Of a DNA stretch of 16,043 nucleotides, positions 6,466-14,759 are shown one piece after another; within the stretch, counting starts at the first letter, position 1, and each line of letters opens with the position of its first letter. The stretch is taken from contig JADYZI010000122.1 in assembly GCA_020853255.1 (NCBI GenBank), forward strand, positions 1-16,043, given 5' to 3'. Position numbers and translations under genes: made by a program. The stretch is from Acidobacteriota bacterium. Its GTDB lineage: Bacteria; Acidobacteriota; Blastocatellia; Pyrinomonadales; Pyrinomonadaceae. The notes under the pieces are model-generated. The model was given only the letters and a program-made list of their open reading frames with translations, searched no databases and was not told the origin of the DNA.

Positions 6466-7110
6466 CTATTTGTCCGCGCTCGAAAGATCGAGCGAGATGG
6501 CTACCTGATAGACGGCAGGATTATCAACGACTATTTCCTTAACGCCGCTGACGCCTTTATATTTCGCCGTTACCCTGAATTTCGTTCCGCCGGGTGGCTG
6601 GCGGAACGTGAATTCGCCGCTTGAACTGGAATAGACCGAGGCGAGTTCCTTGGTCGTACCGTCAGCATTTATGCGTTCCAGCTTTACCTTTGCCCCGGTT
6701 ACGCTCGTTCCTTCTTTGAAAAAAACGCTTCCGCGAAGGATCACCAATGAACCCTGATCGACGTTCAGGAAAAGATTGCTGCCGAGGTCGCGGACCTTGT
6801 CCTTTTTGACCTCGACGCCAAATTTTGATCCGGAAGCATAGCCGTCAGCTTCAACGCGAAGGCCGTAAATACCCGGAGTGATACCGCCCATCTCAAAGTT
6901 TCCATCCGGCGAGGTCTTGACCGTCTTTACGATATCCGTACCTTTTGTCAGCGAGACCGAGGCATTTGCAATACCGCTGCCGCTATTGTTTCGCACACGG
7001 CCCTTGATGCCGCCCGACTGGCCAAGCGCGAAGCCTGCCGACAGCAGGACGAGGATGATCGGACCAGTAACGGCCTTAAGCAGAGCTGAGATAGGATCGA
7101 GCTTTATCAT
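6466..7110 (-). CDS. Secreted protein with two carboxypeptidase-regulatory-like domains
   Basis: Residues 1-30 form a signal peptide with a long n-region (MIKLDPISALLKAVTG, hydrophobic PIILVLLSAGF, ALG before Q31). The mature part is two beta-sandwich units of the CarboxypepD_reg-like/prealbumin type. The first spans about 34-115 (GGIKGRVRNNSGSGIANASVSL, then TSPDGNFEMGGITPGIYGLRVEADGY). The second spans about 122-208 (LVILRGSVFF, GAKVKLERINADG, SSSSGEFTFRQPPGGTKFRVTA). Such domains are usually structural or carbohydrate/surface-associated and not catalytic. The ATG overlaps the stop of the upstream sugar epimerase (ATGA), so it is translationally coupled to nucleotide-sugar genes, suggesting an envelope or exopolysaccharide role; this is inference. 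A 6-bp hairpin (GCTCGA/TCGAGC, 6478-6493) lies just before its stop. Confidence 0.85.
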   Translation of the reverse strand: MIKLDPISALLKAVTGPIILVLLSAGFALGQSGGIKGRVRNNSGSGIANASVSLTKGTDIVKTVKTSPDGNFEMGGITPGIYGLRVEADGYASGSKFGVEVKKDKVRDLGSNLFLNVDQGSLVILRGSVFFKEGTSVTGAKVKLERINADGTTKELASVYSSSSGEFTFRQPPGGTKFRVTAKYKGVSGVKEIVVDNPAVYQVAISLDLSSADK

Positions 7111-8087
7111 GCGGTAGTCGCGCCCGCGTTTTCGCGAAATTCACGGGCTACATCATTGATGATGTCGTCAAGGGTTCGGGTTGGCTTATAGCTGATCAGG
7201 CGGGCGGCCTTTTCAAGGCTTGGGACCCGGCGGCGCATGTCCTCAAAGCCTTCGCCGTATGCTTCGGAATAGGGAATATAGCGGATCTGGCTGGTGCTGT
7301 TTGTCAGCGCGATGGCCCGTTCGGCAAGCCCCGTTATCGTTACTTCTTCATCGTTGCCAAGATTTATCACCTGGCCAAGACATTTGTTCGAATGAAGAAG
7401 CTTGCATAAGCCGTCAACGACGTCCGCAACATGTCCAAAGCACCTGGACTGCGTGCCGTCGCCGTGGACCTCGATCGGTTCGTTCTTTATGGCCGCTTGA
7501 ACAAATCGCGGGACCACCATGCCGTATTGCCCCGTCTGCCGCGGTCCGACGGTGTTAAAGAGGCGCACCACCGCGACGGGCAGCCGCGTTTCTTTCCAAT
7601 GGGCAAGAGCGAGAAATTCGTCAAGCGTTTTTGCACAGGCGTATGCCCAGCGGTGCTTGTCGGTCGCACCGGTCAGAAGGTCGTCGTCCTCTTTGAACGG
7701 GACGCTCGCGCCTTTGCCGTAAACTTCGGAAGTGCTCGGAATAAGGACGCGTTTGCGATAACGCGAACAGAATTTAAGGATCGCGTCTGTGCCGTGAAAG
7801 ATCGTTTCGATCGTTTTTACGGGCTGTTCCATGATCAAGCGCACGCCGACGGCGCTTGCCATGTGATACACGTGGTCGGCCTCGCGCACCAGTTCTTCCA
7901 GCAGCTGCTCGTTCCGGACGGTGTCGATGATAAGGCGGAAATTTCCAGCGCCTTCGAGATGTTCGACATTCGAATATTTTCCGGTGGAAAGGTCGTCGAT
8001 GACAGTTATCTCATGGCCTTCGGCGATCAATCTATCGGCGAGATGGCTGCCGACGAATCCCGCACCGCCGGTGATAAGTATTTTCAT
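7107..8087 (-). CDS. NAD-dependent epimerase/dehydratase (extended SDR, nucleotide-sugar)
   Basis: This 326-residue extended short-chain dehydrogenase acts on a nucleotide sugar in the cytoplasm. The Rossmann motif MKILITGGAGFVGSHL (GxxGxxG at 7-13) and D31 after the second strand indicate NAD binding. The catalytic set is STSEVYG (T118, S119, E120) and YACAK (Y149, K153). FNTVGPRQTGQYGMVVPRF (177-195) and HGDGTQSRCFGHVADV (208-223) are typical substrate-domain segments. The exact reaction cannot be read from sequence; 4-epimerase, 4,6-dehydratase and decarboxylase relatives all share these motifs. The SEVYG glutamate is also found in UDP-glucuronate decarboxylases. It lies 48 bases downstream of the UDP-xylose synthase gene, so it may act on UDP-xylose or UDP-glucuronate. 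The start ATG has GAAGATCC a short way upstream. Confidence 0.9.
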   Translation of the reverse strand: MKILITGGAGFVGSHLADRLIAEGHEITVIDDLSTGKYSNVEHLEGAGNFRLIIDTVRNEQLLEELVREADHVYHMASAVGVRLIMEQPVKTIETIFHGTDAILKFCSRYRKRVLIPSTSEVYGKGASVPFKEDDDLLTGATDKHRWAYACAKTLDEFLALAHWKETRLPVAVVRLFNTVGPRQTGQYGMVVPRFVQAAIKNEPIEVHGDGTQSRCFGHVADVVDGLCKLLHSNKCLGQVINLGNDEEVTITGLAERAIALTNSTSQIRYIPYSEAYGEGFEDMRRRVPSLEKAARLISYKPTRTLDDIINDVAREFRENAGATTA

Positions 8088-8135
8088 AATGGATCTTCAA
8101 GCAGGGAAATAGGCTAACAAGCCCGGCTCGGTATT

Positions 8136-9068
8136 TCAAAGACGTGCGGCAAAGTAATCGACCGTCTTCTTAAGGCCTCCGTCGAGCGGAACGCGCGGGT
8201 TCCAGTTAAGCAGCCGCTGGGCCCGGCCAATATCGGGCCGCCGCTGCTTCGGATCATCGGCCGGCAGCGGAAGATAGCGGACGCTTATCTGTTTGCCGCT
8301 TGTTCGGCCCACCGCTTCGGCAAGTTCGTTCATAGTAAATTCCGACGGATTGCCGATATTTACCGGGTGATGAATATCTTCAGCCTCGGTGTTCATCAAT
8401 TTGATAAGGCCGTCTACCAAGTCACTGACGTAGCAGAAGGAACGCGTTTGTGTGCCGTCGCCGTAGATGGTCAACTCTTCGCCCCTTAATGCCTGGACGA
8501 CAAAATTTGACACGACGCGGCCGTCGTCCTCGAGCATTCGTTCGCCGTAAGTATTGAAAATACGGACGATACGAGTATCTACGCCGTTCTGGCGATGATA
8601 GTCCATCATCAGCGTTTCGGCGACTCGTTTGCCTTCGTCATAACAGCTCCGCAGGCCGATGGGGTTAACATTGCCAAAATAGTCTTCGGTCTGCGGATGA
8701 ATGAGCGGATCGCCGTAAACCTCGCTCGTCGAGGCTTGCAGAATGCGGGCCTTTACACGCTTTGCCATGCCAAGCATGTTGATCATGCCCATGACACTGG
8801 TCTTTACGGTCTTGACCGGGTTGTACTGGTAATGGACCGGAGACGCCGGACACGCGAGGTTGTATATTTGGTCCACCTCAAGCAGGATCGGCTCGATCAC
8901 GTCGTGACGGATAAGTTCGAACCGTTTGTCATCCATCAGGCGCGAGATGTTCTCCTTTCGCCCGGTGAAAAAATTGTCCAGGCACACAACCTCGCCGCCT
9001 TCGGCCAGCAGTCGCTCACATAAATGCGAGCCGATGAATCCGGCACCGCCGGTTACAAGTATGCGCAT
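8136..9068 (-). CDS. UDP-glucuronate decarboxylase (UDP-xylose synthase)
   Basis: This converts UDP-glucuronate to UDP-xylose with bound NAD. The 310 residues begin [16 protein letters not shown] (GxxGxxG 7-13). The assignment rests on segments characteristic of [23 protein letters not shown] (69-88), [10 protein letters not shown] (112-121, E116), [17 protein letters not shown] (132-148, Y143 and K147), and [15 protein letters not shown] (206-220). FNTYGERM replaces the usual FNT.GPRM. The ATG at 9068 is preferred over an in-frame TTG 21 bases upstream: it gives the normal N-terminus and has GAGGGG about 13 bases ahead, and a promoter places the start of transcription near 9103. It leads a cluster with a second SDR and a secreted beta-domain protein, suggesting xylose-containing envelope or extracellular glycans; no glycosyltransferase is in the window. 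Confidence 0.94.
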   Translation of the reverse strand: MRILVTGGAGFIGSHLCERLLAEGGEVVCLDNFFTGRKENISRLMDDKRFELIRHDVIEPILLEVDQIYNLACPASPVHYQYNPVKTVKTSVMGMINMLGMAKRVKARILQASTSEVYGDPLIHPQTEDYFGNVNPIGLRSCYDEGKRVAETLMMDYHRQNGVDTRIVRIFNTYGERMLEDDGRVVSNFVVQALRGEELTIYGDGTQTRSFCYVSDLVDGLIKLMNTEAEDIHHPVNIGNPSEFTMNELAEAVGRTSGKQISVRYLPLPADDPKQRRPDIGRAQRLLNWNPRVPLDGGLKKTVDYFAARL

Positions 9069-9109
9069 GTTTTCGTCTGTTCCCCTCAAACACTTGCCGG
9101 AAACGCAAT

Positions 9110-9138
9110 ATTATCCATTAAATACGCTGCACTTTCAA
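9110..9138 (-). promoter_or_regulatory. Strong sigma70-type promoter for the UDP-xylose synthase operon
   Basis: TTGAAA (9133-9138, 5 of 6), 17 bases, GATAAT (9110-9115, 5 of 6) on the minus strand. Transcription would start near 9103, about 35 bases before the ATG at 9068. This is the best promoter match in the window. Confidence 0.6.
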
Positions 9139-9182
9139 TGTTGATATAAATGACATAGCTGGCCAGAAATTCAGGTGCGGAT

Positions 9183-9211
9183 TTGTCAAAATGGCGAATG
9201 AATGCAACAAT
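9183..9211 (+). promoter_or_regulatory. Candidate promoter for the CBM9/DUF5916 gene
   Basis: TTGTCA (9183-9188, 5 of 6) and AACAAT (9206-9211, 4 of 6) are 17 bases apart on the plus strand, giving a leader of about 45 bases to the ATG at 9263. It lies within the 194-base divergent region shared with the UDP-xylose synthase promoter. Confidence 0.4.
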
Positions 9212-9262
9212 TTCGGTTTCCGTGATCTGCGTTTTACATCCGACGAACGATCGCACCGATAA

Positions 9263-11608
9263 ATGAAGAGATTTGGTTTCGCAATACTATTTATTCTTAC
9301 CGCATATCTGTGCATCACGGCTCAGGAGCAGGGTGCGCGGACAATACAGATACCAGTCGAAAAGCGGTCTCCGGTCACGATCCCGAAATTCGACACTCCG
9401 CCTGTGATAGACGGGAAGATCGATGACGCGATATGGAAAAGCGCCGCGGTTTTTAAGGATTTTGTCCAGATCCAGCCCGGTGACAACATTGCGCCTTCGC
9501 GTGAAACGATCGCATATGTCGGGTACGACGAAAATAACCTGTTCATTGCCTGGCATGCGCTTGACGATCCGAATTTGGTGCGGGCGAGTGTGGCAAAGCG
9601 CGACGAAGTGTCTTCGGATGCTAACGTAAGCGTAACGCTCGATACGTTCAACGACCAGCGGCGGGCCTATCAGCTTTACTTTAACCCGCTTGGAATTCAG
9701 GCGGACGGGATCGAAGGCGGCGGAGGCGGCGGATTCGGAGGGCCTGACTTCAGTGTCGATATCGTCATGGAGTCAAAGGGTATTTTGCTCGACGATGGCT
9801 ATTCGGTCGAGGTGCGGATACCGTTCAAATCGCTTCGTTACGCGGCCGGGAAAGGAAAATTTTGGGGCTTTAATCTAGGCCGCCGAATGCCGCGATTGAA
9901 TGATGAGAACAACTCATGGATGCCGATACAGCGGAGCATTTCGACGCTCAGTCAGATAGGGAAGATCACCGGGCTAAACGATATCAAGACCGAACGGGCG
10001 CTCGAGATCGTGCCGAGCGTCACGGTGAGCAAAACCGCCGAACGGATAGAGGATCTGTCGCATCCTTTGGGTTCGAGGCTCCAGGGCGGGCCGATGAAAG
10101 CAGATGTCGGCGTTTCGATAAAATATCAGATCACGCCGAATGTTACGCTTGATGCAGCCGTGAATCCTGATTTTGCGGAGGTCGAGGCGGATGCGCCTGT
10201 CGTTCGGGCAAACGAGCGTTTCCCGATCTTTTTTCCCGAAAAACGTCCCTTCTTTCTCGAAGGCATCGACTATTTCCAAACACCGCTTCAGGTCGTGAAC
10301 ACGCGTACGATCGCCGATCCGGACGTGGCGTTCAAACTAACGGGCAAGACCGGCCGCAACACGTTTGGCGTGCTCACGGCGGTTGACCGATTTCCGAATA
10401 CTGACGCAAAAGCTTATGTCGGCGTCCTGCGGCTGAAACGGGATTTTGGTGTTCAGTCGAACATCGGCATGATCGCGACGACCTATCATTTTGGAGCGCG
10501 GCGGCACAATAATTTGGCGGGAGCAGACGGCAAATTTCAGTTAGACCCGCAGACATTTATCGACTTTCAGGTTGTCGGGACAAATTCGAACCGAAGTTTT
10601 TACAACCCCGACATCGACGCATCTGAATATCGATCTGGCACGGGTGTCGCGTATCAGTCAAATTACGATTATACAGGCCGCAATTTTGGATACCGCGTTG
10701 GCGTCAGCGGCCGAAGCCGCGATTATCGGGCGGATGTTGGTTTTACGCGGCGGACGAACACGCACGGTGCAAACGGCTCGGTGAGACTCGGCATTGAGCC
10801 GGATCCTGAACGTGCTCTGATCGGTTTCTCGACCCGCTCGTCCGTTAGTTTTGCGATGGATGAAAGCGGCAGAATGCAGCAGCTACGGTCGAGTTTTGAC
10901 ACCGACTGGAATTTTCAAAATCAATTCAGCATTCGCACCGGGACAGATTACGAATTTGCCAGAATATATGAAGATGAGTTCGGCGCTCGGCGAAACGCAA
11001 ATCAGCAAGGTATCTTTTTCGGCGAAAATTTTCGCAAGGCCGGGCAATTTACAATGGACGGCGGCATTGAAAAAGAATTCGGAAAACGGGTTGAAATAGG
11101 GTTTGATTTCGGCATAACGACAAACGATTTTGATTTTGACTTTGGCGCAAGCGAACGATTTCCGCGCGTGTCGCCGGCGGCACTGCTTGGAAGTTCGAAG
11201 CTGGACCCAGGTAGAGGTTTCAGTTTCAACTACGAGATCGAACTCGGCCTTCAACCGACCGACCCGTGGAGCCTTGAACTTAGCTACGAACGCGAAAAAC
11301 TCACGCGAAACGATACCAAATTGGTCGCGTACGACTCGAATATATATTCGCTCCGCTCAACCTATCAATTCACGAGATTTACGTTCGCACGCGTCCGCAT
11401 GGACTACGAGACCATTGACGGCACCTTCAATTCGCAGCTGCTTTTTGGCTGGAGCCCAAATCCTGGAACGGCGTTTTATGTCGGCTACAATGACAACTCG
11501 AACTACCGTGCGTTCAACGAATATCGCAACCGTTTCGACGAAGGCTTTCGCCGCGACGGCCAGCGGTTCTTTATTCGAATGTCTTACCTTTTTCGAAAGA
11601 GTCTCTAG
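9263..11608 (+). CDS. CBM9-like/DUF5916 outer-membrane beta-barrel protein
   Basis: This is a large envelope protein of 781 residues. Residues 1-20 are a signal peptide (FGFAILFILTAYLCITA). A CBM9-like domain follows at about 42-240, with TPPVIDGKIDDAIWKSA (45-61), the glycine run GGGGGGFGG (152-160), DDGYSVEVRIPFKSLRY (177-193) and WGFNLGRRMPR (201-211). The rest is a DUF5916-type barrel, with the signature NPDFAEVEAD and FPIFFPEKRPFFLEG near 303-340, then many alternating strands with Y, F, R and N-rich turns up to a C-terminal YLFRKSL, consistent with an outer-membrane barrel. Proteins of this architecture are common in Bacteroidetes and Acidobacteria; transport or processing of carbohydrates or peptides is suspected but unproven. 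The ATG has no clear Shine-Dalgarno. No TonB-box or SusD partner is visible. Confidence 0.93.
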   Translation: MKRFGFAILFILTAYLCITAQEQGARTIQIPVEKRSPVTIPKFDTPPVIDGKIDDAIWKSAAVFKDFVQIQPGDNIAPSRETIAYVGYDENNLFIAWHALDDPNLVRASVAKRDEVSSDANVSVTLDTFNDQRRAYQLYFNPLGIQADGIEGGGGGGFGGPDFSVDIVMESKGILLDDGYSVEVRIPFKSLRYAAGKGKFWGFNLGRRMPRLNDENNSWMPIQRSISTLSQIGKITGLNDIKTERALEIVPSVTVSKTAERIEDLSHPLGSRLQGGPMKADVGVSIKYQITPNVTLDAAVNPDFAEVEADAPVVRANERFPIFFPEKRPFFLEGIDYFQTPLQVVNTRTIADPDVAFKLTGKTGRNTFGVLTAVDRFPNTDAKAYVGVLRLKRDFGVQSNIGMIATTYHFGARRHNNLAGADGKFQLDPQTFIDFQVVGTNSNRSFYNPDIDASEYRSGTGVAYQSNYDYTGRNFGYRVGVSGRSRDYRADVGFTRRTNTHGANGSVRLGIEPDPERALIGFSTRSSVSFAMDESGRMQQLRSSFDTDWNFQNQFSIRTGTDYEFARIYEDEFGARRNANQQGIFFGENFRKAGQFTMDGGIEKEFGKRVEIGFDFGITTNDFDFDFGASERFPRVSPAALLGSSKLDPGRGFSFNYEIELGLQPTDPWSLELSYEREKLTRNDTKLVAYDSNIYSLRSTYQFTRFTFARVRMDYETIDGTFNSQLLFGWSPNPGTAFYVGYNDNSNYRAFNEYRNRFDEGFRRDGQRFFIRMSYLFRKSL

Positions 11609-11683
11609 GCCGCGAGGCATAAACCTGGATCATGCATTAGAGGGCCTTGTGAAAAATCTGGGTCAATGTGTTTCTTTTGTTCC

Positions 11684-11742
11684 GTCTTGTTCATCTTGTT
11701 CCGTGGTTTTCTTTTTGAACCAAGGAACTAGATGAACAAGAC
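11684..11742. repeat. 25-bp imperfect inverted repeat with 9-base loop
   Basis: The arms 11684-11708 and 11718-11742 are complementary at 23 of 25 positions; the outer 13 pairs (GTCTTGTTCATCT with AGATGAACAAGAC) are perfect. The loop is TTCTTTTTG. It starts 75 bases after the stop of the barrel gene and is followed by a T-rich stretch, so it could end that transcript. It could equally be a small mobile-repeat remnant. Confidence 0.75.
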
Positions 11743-11823
11743 GATTCTGTTTGTTGTCAATTAGAGCTCGGTTAAACTCTGAATGCCTGATCTGGGATCA
11801 AAGCTTACCGAGAACTTTCTGTC

Positions 11824-11979
11824 GCCCGCTTCGCGGGCTTGCGAATCATTTTCCCGCCATACCCCAGGTTCCGCTACGCTCCACCTGCGGCTACATTCAT
11901 TTTGCTGCTCCGCAGCTAAGCAATTGTGACACCGCGTCTAAAAGACGCGGCAATTCAATAACAAGTTCTTCAAAGAACT
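11824..11979. repeat. String of four perfect mini-hairpins
   Basis: Four tight stems follow each other: GCCCGC-TTC-GCGGGC (11824-11838), GCTGC-TCC-GCAGC (11904-11916), CCGCGTCT-AAA-AGACGCGG (11932-11950) and AGTTCTT-CA-AAGAACT (11964-11979). A looser CAGGT/ACCTG pair lies between the first two. Arm sequences differ, but loops are all 2-3 bases, so the structure and not the sequence is what repeats. None is followed by a T-run. Confidence 0.65.
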
Positions 11980-12083
11980 CTCTCAGCTTGCCACGGCTAA
12001 TCCATTTCAACAAAAACCAAGTATTAGAGAGCACTGAGCCGATTCCTTCGACCCGCCAGATCACTTTTCAGCAACCAAATTTG

Positions 12084-14603
12084 TTATTTCCTTTTCTGTG
12101 TTGATGGATTTGACGCAGGCGGAGCCTTAAGGTTCGTTTCAAATAGCTTGAATATCCGTTTGTATTCATCGGCCCAACTGGTCGGTTGTTCGAAACCGTG
12201 ATCTTCGACCGGATAAGGAGCCAGTTCCCAATTTTCCTTTCTCAGTTCGATCAATCTTTGCGCAAGCCGCACGCTGTCCTGGAAATGAACGTTTACGTCC
12301 ACCATGCCATGACAGATCAAAAGAGCGCCCTTGAGGCCGGCCGCGTAATAGATCGGCGAGCTCTTGCGATAAGCTTCCTGATCGCTCTGCGGCAGGTTTA
12401 GAATGTTCGACGTGTAGCCGTTGTTGTAATGCGCCCAATCGGTCACGGGCCGAAGCGCCGCACCGGCCGCGAAAACATCCGGCGTTGTGAACATCGCCAT
12501 CAGTGTGATAAATCCGCCATACGAACCGCCGTAAACGCCGATCCGCTTCGCGTCAACGCCGTGCTCATTGACAAGATACGCCGCCGCGTCAACATTGTCG
12601 GTCAGGTCCTTGCCGCCCATAAAGCGGTAAATGCCGGTTCGCCAGTCGCGGCCGTAACCGGCCGATCCTCGATAATCTATGTCCAAAACCGCATAGCCTT
12701 TTTCCATCAGTAGATGATGGAACATGTATTCGCGGTAATAGCTGCTCCACCAATTATGAACGTTCTGCAGATAACCGGCACCGTGAACGAACACCACCGC
12801 CGGGCCGCCTTTTTTGAAATTGGCGGGTTTGTAAAGCCGTCCGTAAACGGTCGCGCCGTCGCGGGCCTTTATCGAAACGATCGGCGGCACGATCCACTTA
12901 TACGACTTCCATTCATCGGTCGGCGAATCGGTGACCTGCTTTATCTCGGCTTCGCTTACTCCGGTCTTATTTGGAGCGATGTACAGCTCCGGCGGCTTGT
13001 TGGCGAACGACCGGACAATGGCGAGCGTCGATTGGTCGGGAGAAATTGTAGCCTGGTTGTTGCCCGGCATCGATGTCAGACGCGTTCGCGTGCCGCCATC
13101 GATCGGCATTGAATAAAGATTTCGTTCGAAGAAGCTGCCTTCGCTTGATGTGAAATAGAACTTGGTCTTGTCGTTGGACAAACGAACATCCGAAACTTCA
13201 AACGCCCCCGAGGTCAGTTGGACCGGTGTTCCACCGTCGATCGATACTGTGTAAAGGTGTGAGAACCCGTCGCGTTCCGATTGGAAATACACACGCTTGT
13301 TGTCAGGCAGCCATGCGAGCGTAAAGCCGCCGGGCCCGCCGATCCATGCTTCGTCGTGCATGTCGGCAAGCACCTTTGTCTTGCCCGTCGCCGGGTCGAG
13401 ATGCATTATCCACCGGTCTTTGTTATCGACGGATCGCCCTTGCATGACCGCATTCTTGCCGTCGTCCGACCAGACCGGAGCCGATAATTGCACATCGCGG
13501 TCACGCGGCTGCGGCGCACGTCCGGTTCCCTGGCCCTGACGCGCGGAAGCTGCTTCACCGGTTGTGTTTGCTTCAGTCTTCGACGGAGCGGCCGCTAAGC
13601 GTTGGCCGTGATCGATCCATTTCGATTCACCGGTCTCGACGCTGATGATCGCAATTCGATTGCTGCCCTGAGCGTCGCCAACCTTTGTCCTGCCCGGAAT
13701 GTCCTCGGTATAGCCGGAATCGGTGACGTAGTTTGGAACGATCGTATTTTTTGCTCCGGCCGCACTCTGATTGACCATGACGATCACGGACTTGCCGTCG
13801 GGCGAGAGCGACATGTTTCCGGCGTTCTGCCCTGCGATAAGCTGAAACGGTTTGCGCCGGCCTTTTTCTCGTTCTTCGCGTTTCTTGGTGTCCGATTCGC
13901 GCTTTTCGACCCGTTCGCGCACGACATCAAGCAGCGCAATTTCTTCCTTTTTCAGGGCTTCCTGGCTGTCGGTTCCGCGTCGTGCTGTGTCCTGGCCGCC
14001 TCCGCCAAAAGCTCCGCCGCCCGGTCCACCCGCAGCGGTGCCGCCGGTGCCGCCTGCAGCCCGTATCTCGGTCAATTGCTCGAGCATTCCCGTGTCGAGC
14101 GAGAAGGAATACAGATTGTTCTGCCGCGTGAACGAGATATGCCGCTGATCTCCAATGAATCGCGGATTTCCTTCAACATCGGCTGTTTTGGTCAATTGCC
14201 GCCGTTCGCCGGTTTGGTTGTTGTAAAGGAAAATATCGCCGCCATCGGTAAAAACAACCGACTTTTTATCGTCCGAAGTGTCGCCTCCCGCCGGCGGAGT
14301 TTGTTTCGCTTCTTCCTCTGAAAGTTTTCGTAAGCCGCCGCCATCGGCGTTGACGACATAAACGGACGTTTCGCCGTTTCGCGGCTCGTCGGCCCGCTTC
14401 CAGTTGAAGTAGATCTTTTTACTGTCCGGCGACCACCGAACACCGGTCGGCTCATAACCGACCAACGCCGGCCCGCGCATTATATTGTCGATCGTTAGAT
14501 CAAACTTCCGGGCGGGTGTCGCCTGCTGGGCCAATACAGCGATCGGGTCAAGACAAAAAGCGGCTACAAAAATGAACGACAGGATCGATCTAATTGGTTT
14601 CAT
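12084..14603 (-). CDS. Secreted S9 family peptidase (prolyl oligopeptidase/DPP-type)
   Basis: This serine peptidase has 839 residues from ATG 14603, which gives a proper signal peptide (MKPIRS, hydrophobic ILSFIFVAAF, VLAQ near 23-26). An in-frame GTG 60 bases upstream would bury the signal. An N-terminal beta-propeller with WD/PD-type repeats (GVRWSPDSKKIYF, SLSPDGKSVIVM, VSDVRLSNDKTKFYF) covers about 40-550. The alpha/beta-hydrolase domain carries the triad S694 (GGSYGGF), D769 (HGMVD) and H802 (DHGFEQP). Such enzymes cleave small peptides, often after Pro, in the periplasm or outside. An insert at 183-203 is almost all G, A and T, followed by a charged helix at about 215-250 (EKRESDTKKREEREKGRRK) that interrupts the propeller. 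The C-terminal tail is APPASNPSTQKRK. Confidence 0.95.
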   Translation of the reverse strand: MKPIRSILSFIFVAAFCLDPIAVLAQQATPARKFDLTIDNIMRGPALVGYEPTGVRWSPDSKKIYFNWKRADEPRNGETSVYVVNADGGGLRKLSEEEAKQTPPAGGDTSDDKKSVVFTDGGDIFLYNNQTGERRQLTKTADVEGNPRFIGDQRHISFTRQNNLYSFSLDTGMLEQLTEIRAAGGTGGTAAGGPGGGAFGGGGQDTARRGTDSQEALKKEEIALLDVVRERVEKRESDTKKREEREKGRRKPFQLIAGQNAGNMSLSPDGKSVIVMVNQSAAGAKNTIVPNYVTDSGYTEDIPGRTKVGDAQGSNRIAIISVETGESKWIDHGQRLAAAPSKTEANTTGEAASARQGQGTGRAPQPRDRDVQLSAPVWSDDGKNAVMQGRSVDNKDRWIMHLDPATGKTKVLADMHDEAWIGGPGGFTLAWLPDNKRVYFQSERDGFSHLYTVSIDGGTPVQLTSGAFEVSDVRLSNDKTKFYFTSSEGSFFERNLYSMPIDGGTRTRLTSMPGNNQATISPDQSTLAIVRSFANKPPELYIAPNKTGVSEAEIKQVTDSPTDEWKSYKWIVPPIVSIKARDGATVYGRLYKPANFKKGGPAVVFVHGAGYLQNVHNWWSSYYREYMFHHLLMEKGYAVLDIDYRGSAGYGRDWRTGIYRFMGGKDLTDNVDAAAYLVNEHGVDAKRIGVYGGSYGGFITLMAMFTTPDVFAAGAALRPVTDWAHYNNGYTSNILNLPQSDQEAYRKSSPIYYAAGLKGALLICHGMVDVNVHFQDSVRLAQRLIELRKENWELAPYPVEDHGFEQPTSWADEYKRIFKLFETNLKAPPASNPSTQKRK

Positions 14604-14668
14604 TCGTTGTTTTAGGTTTTTAGCGATCTTTGGTAGAACGATATCAGTATAATCGTGTATCACCTTTC

Positions 14669-14677
14669 GTTATAACA
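14669..14677 (-). promoter_or_regulatory. Possible extended -10 for the S9 peptidase
   Basis: On the minus strand TGTTATAAC fits the extended -10 pattern TGnTATAAT at all but the last base. It predicts a start near 14662, inside the longer GTG reading, supporting the ATG at 14603. No matching -35 is present. Confidence 0.3.
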
Positions 14678-14759
14678 CAAACGCCCCGAAGCGGTTCGCC
14701 GGCAGTATTCGATCTTTACGATCGTCGATAAGAACGTTTCGGCTGACGCCCGAGATTGA

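Larger units (their letters stand above)
11609..12083. repeat. 475-base hairpin-rich intergenic region
   Basis: This region lies between two convergent genes and holds no convincing gene. It contains one long imperfect inverted repeat (11684-11742) and, from 11824 to 11979, a series of short perfect hairpins separated by 20-65 bases. A long open frame on the plus strand crosses it only because the hairpin arms avoid stops; its composition (many S, R, P, no domain) is not that of a protein. The CAGGT/ACCTG pair at 11865-11887 encloses a CGCTACGCT core. The texture resembles short interspersed repeat elements of acidobacterial and planctomycete genomes, though I cannot confirm copies elsewhere. 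Confidence 0.6.

Noticed and set aside
6478..6493. GCTCGA/TCGAGC hairpin as terminator of the secreted beta-domain gene
   Set aside because: It lies inside the coding sequence before the stop and has no T-run, so I note it only within the gene entry.
7431..8117. 228-codon open frame opposite the SDR epimerase gene
   Set aside because: It lies antisense to a clear SDR gene and follows from that gene's codon bias; its translation shows no domain.
9069..9089. Upstream TTG start for the UDP-xylose synthase
   Set aside because: It adds seven residues before the canonical [13 protein letters not shown] and uses the likely Shine-Dalgarno GAGGGG as coding sequence.
9718..9741. GGCGGA-type repeat considered as a tandem or CRISPR-like repeat
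   Set aside because: It is an in-frame glycine run inside the CBM9-like domain, not a repeat array; no CRISPR spacing exists anywhere in the window.
11751..12104. 117-codon open frame on the plus strand through the hairpin-rich region
   Set aside because: It runs through all hairpins and into the end of the S9 peptidase gene, has no Shine-Dalgarno or domain, and its composition mirrors the repeat DNA. I treat it as non-coding.
14604..14663. Upstream GTG start for the S9 peptidase
   Set aside because: It would place 20 charged residues before a normal signal peptide and lies at the predicted transcription start.
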